Source of the DNA: Gammaproteobacteria bacterium
GTDB taxonomy: Bacteria > Pseudomonadota > Gammaproteobacteria > Nitrosococcales > Methylophagaceae
DNA length: 6,710 bases
Reading direction: 5' to 3'
Assembly: GCA_002402245.1 (NCBI GenBank)
Contig: NVVP01000055.1
Location: forward strand, 11,196 to 17,905
This document shows, one piece after another, positions 4,790 through 6,710 of the stretch (position 1 is the first letter of the stretch; every line of letters begins with the position of its first letter). Both the position numbers and the translations under genes were made by a program. The notes beneath the pieces are model-generated. The model was not told the DNA's origin, did not search any database, and saw only the letters and a list, made by a program, of their open reading frames with translations.

Positions 4790-6710
4790 ATGAAGTTAGT
4801 ATCTCGTCCTGTTCTTTCTGGTTTTGTTTTATTAGCGATAGCGGGCAATGCCGCTGCTGAGCATATTATGTTGGATGCTGTCACCGTAACAGCCACACGT
4901 GAAGAACAATTAGTGCTTGATCAAGCCATTAGTATTGAGCAAAAAAGTAGTGATGAAGTTCAGCTTGATAAAGCTGCCACTCAAAAAGAATTACTTAACT
5001 CTATTGCCGGGGTAAGAATTACTCAAACCGGTTCATCTGTCGGCCATATGACCAGTATTCGCCTTCCTGTTAATACTGGCCCTTACTACTTATTCTTACA
5101 AGACAGTATTCCTGTTCAGTCATCAGGTTTCTTTAATCATAATGGTTTGGCTTATACCAACTTTAGCTCAGCGGGTTCAGTTGAAGTGATGAAAGGTACT
5201 GGGACGGCGCTTTATGGTTCAGATGCCGTGGCTGCAACTATTAATGTGCGATCTACACCTATAGTTGATGACGAAGGATTTAAGTTTTCTACTGAAATAG
5301 GTAGTGACCAGTTTCGTCGTTATGGTGTAACGGGTGGCGTTGAAATAGACGATAACTCTAATATATCAGCTAATATTTCACATACACAAAGTGATGGCTG
5401 GCGAGATCATACTGAATATGACCGTGAAGAGTTTGCCGTTAATTATGTGAACGACCTCAACGATGACAATACGCTTAAATTAGGTCTGAGCATTAATAAA
5501 ACAGTGGCTGAAATGGCAGGGTCATTAATTGGTGAAGATGCATTTAGACATGATACTAAGTCAGTTGGTAATGTTGAAGATGCTATTAACAGTGGCCTTG
5601 ATATTGTACGTAAGTTTGATTTCGCTCGTTTTAATGTTGAGTGGAACCATATTTTAAATGACAATATTGAGTTAAATTCTATTGCTTATGTACGTCGTAA
5701 CCGTAATAGATATATCGCGACATGGGAAGATAATCTTCCTCAAAATGACAGTGAAGAAAAGACTATCGGCTTATTATTAAAAGCAGATATGGATTTTGGT
5801 CGAGTAAGAAATATTGTTGGGGTTGATTTAGAATATACGAGAGCAAGTCGAGAATATACACAGCTATTTGATGACGGCAGTGTACCTGCCGGTAATATTT
5901 ACGATTATGATGTAAATTATCGCGCTTTTTCACCCTATTCGCGATTAGAGTTTCAGTTAAATGACAAACTTAAGCTTGGGGCTGGTTTACGCTATGATAT
6001 CAATAGCTATGAATATACAAATAACCTAGCAGATGGCCAGTATGCCACGTCAAGTTATTCTCGAGCAGGCTCAGGTAATGATCCTACATTTAATCATTTA
6101 AGCCCTAAATTGGATTTGGCATATCAAGCATCTGAGTCACAAATTATATATGCTCGTTATGCGAATGGTTTTCGAATTCCTCAAGCAAGCCGTTTATATA
6201 TGCTAAAAACGAATAATAGTACTTTTTCCTTAGATGAGGAAATTACAGATACATTTGAAGTTGGTTATAAGTGGCATTCTGATAAACATGAGTTTAATAG
6301 CAGTATTTACTACTTAGCAATTGATGACACGATAACGAGAAGATCATCTGGCTCTTATCCTAATACTATTGTGTATTATGAAAATGGCGGAGAAACAATA
6401 CATAAAGGGATAGAATTATCATTAGCTTCGAAACTGACGGATGAATTAACTTCTAAAATTGCTTATAGCTATTCTAAGCATGAATTTAAAGCTGATGAGG
6501 TAGTTGGAAATAATGAGCTGGCCCAAGCACCCAATAATGTTGCTAATGTACGGTTGATCTACTCGCCTAATAAATTGGCTGGTTTAACGGCTATGTTAGA
6601 GTGGGAGCATATTGGCTCTTCATGGTTAGATGATGAAAATACTAAAAAATATAAGGGTTATGACACGGCTAATATTAAGTTAAATTATGCTGTTAATGAC
6701 CAGTTTTCAG
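4790..6710 (+). CDS. TonB-dependent outer-membrane receptor (3' end outside the window)
   Basis: The receptor imports a scarce ligand across the outer membrane using TonB-ExbB-ExbD energy. The frame stays open for 640 residues to the window edge; the last barrel strands and the usual terminal aromatic residue are missing. The N-terminus has a Sec signal peptide ending AGNAAA, with cleavage likely after Ala23. A TonB box follows, DAVTVTATR (29-37). The plug spans about 45-155, with LLNSIAGVRI, then LQDSIPVQ (103-110), NHNGL (116-120), VEVMKGTGTALYGSDAVAATINV and its end near 157. The rest is a beta-barrel pattern with Tyr/Asn/Asp-rich strands and loops, including NGFRIPQASRLY near 459-470, the GFRxP motif common in this superfamily. 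The NPNL partner of heme receptors is not present. The start at 4790 is chosen because it begins a normal signal peptide and follows GGGGG by 7 bases. Superfamily is certain; siderophore, heme, cobalamin or metal chelate cannot be separated here. Confidence 0.95.
   Translation, partial: MKLVSRPVLSGFVLLAIAGNAAAEHIMLDAVTVTATREEQLVLDQAISIEQKSSDEVQLDKAATQKELLNSIAGVRITQTGSSVGHMTSIRLPVNTGPYYLFLQDSIPVQSSGFFNHNGLAYTNFSSAGSVEVMKGTGTALYGSDAVAATINVRSTPIVDDEGFKFSTEIGSDQFRRYGVTGGVEIDDNSNISANISHTQSDGWRDHTEYDREEFAVNYVNDLNDDNTLKLGLSINKTVAEMAGSLIGEDAFRHDTKSVGNVEDAINSGLDIVRKFDFARFNVEWNHILNDNIELNSIAYVRRNRNRYIATWEDNLPQNDSEEKTIGLLLKADMDFGRVRNIVGVDLEYTRASREYTQLFDDGSVPAGNIYDYDVNYRAFSPYSRLEFQLNDKLKLGAGLRYDINSYEYTNNLADGQYATSSYSRAGSGNDPTFNHLSPKLDLAYQASESQIIYARYANGFRIPQASRLYMLKTNNSTFSLDEEITDTFEVGYKWHSDKHEFNSSIYYLAIDDTITRRSSGSYPNTIVYYENGGETIHKGIELSLASKLTDELTSKIAYSYSKHEFKADEVVGNNELAQAPNNVANVRLIYSPNKLAGLTAMLEWEHIGSSWLDDENTKKYKGYDTANIKLNYAVNDQFS

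Noticed and set aside
5443..5664. Minus-strand ORF inside the TonB receptor
   Set aside because: It is antisense to clearly coding barrel sequence and shows no own features.

Overview
The window looks like a gammaproteobacterial chromosome segment of moderately low G+C. The main reason is the gene order of the first 3 kb: the 3' end of folP, then glmM, tpiA, secG and a tRNA-Leu with anticodon GAG. This is the order around E. coli leuU, all on the + strand and tightly packed. Protein similarity to the E. coli counterparts is high in the motif regions. A genus cannot be assigned from the sequence alone.

Region 1 (1-2960) is the housekeeping block. FolP (folate synthesis) overlaps GlmM (amino-sugar supply for peptidoglycan and LPS) by 8 bp. 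TpiA (glycolysis) follows after 27 bp. SecG (Sec translocon subunit) has its Shine-Dalgarno inside the tpiA stop. The tRNA-Leu begins 11 bp after secG. glmM and tpiA use TTG and GTG starts. A convincing Rho-independent terminator (3007-3039) closes the block. The rimP-nusA genes that usually follow this tRNA in gammaproteobacteria are absent from the rest of the window.

Region 2 (3040-4538) is accessory. A two-gene unit encodes a membrane-anchored or secreted zinc metallopeptidase of metzincin type (HEILHLFGADD motif plus a downstream VMNYY Met-turn) and a 75-residue DUF350-type membrane protein starting 2 bp after the peptidase stop. The close spacing and strong Shine-Dalgarno suggest that the two are expressed together. 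Neither has a function I can name more precisely.

Region 3 (4539-4789) is a 251-bp A+T-rich intergenic leader with several short palindromes, two of them sharing GTGA/TCAC half-sites. Region 4 (4790-6710, running off the window) is a TonB-dependent outer-membrane receptor with signal peptide, TonB box, plug and most of its barrel. Its substrate cannot be read from the sequence.

The points most worth following are the peptidase/DUF350 pair, the break in gene order after the tRNA, the palindrome cluster before the receptor, and a roughly 7-residue insertion beside the active-site loop of TpiA.
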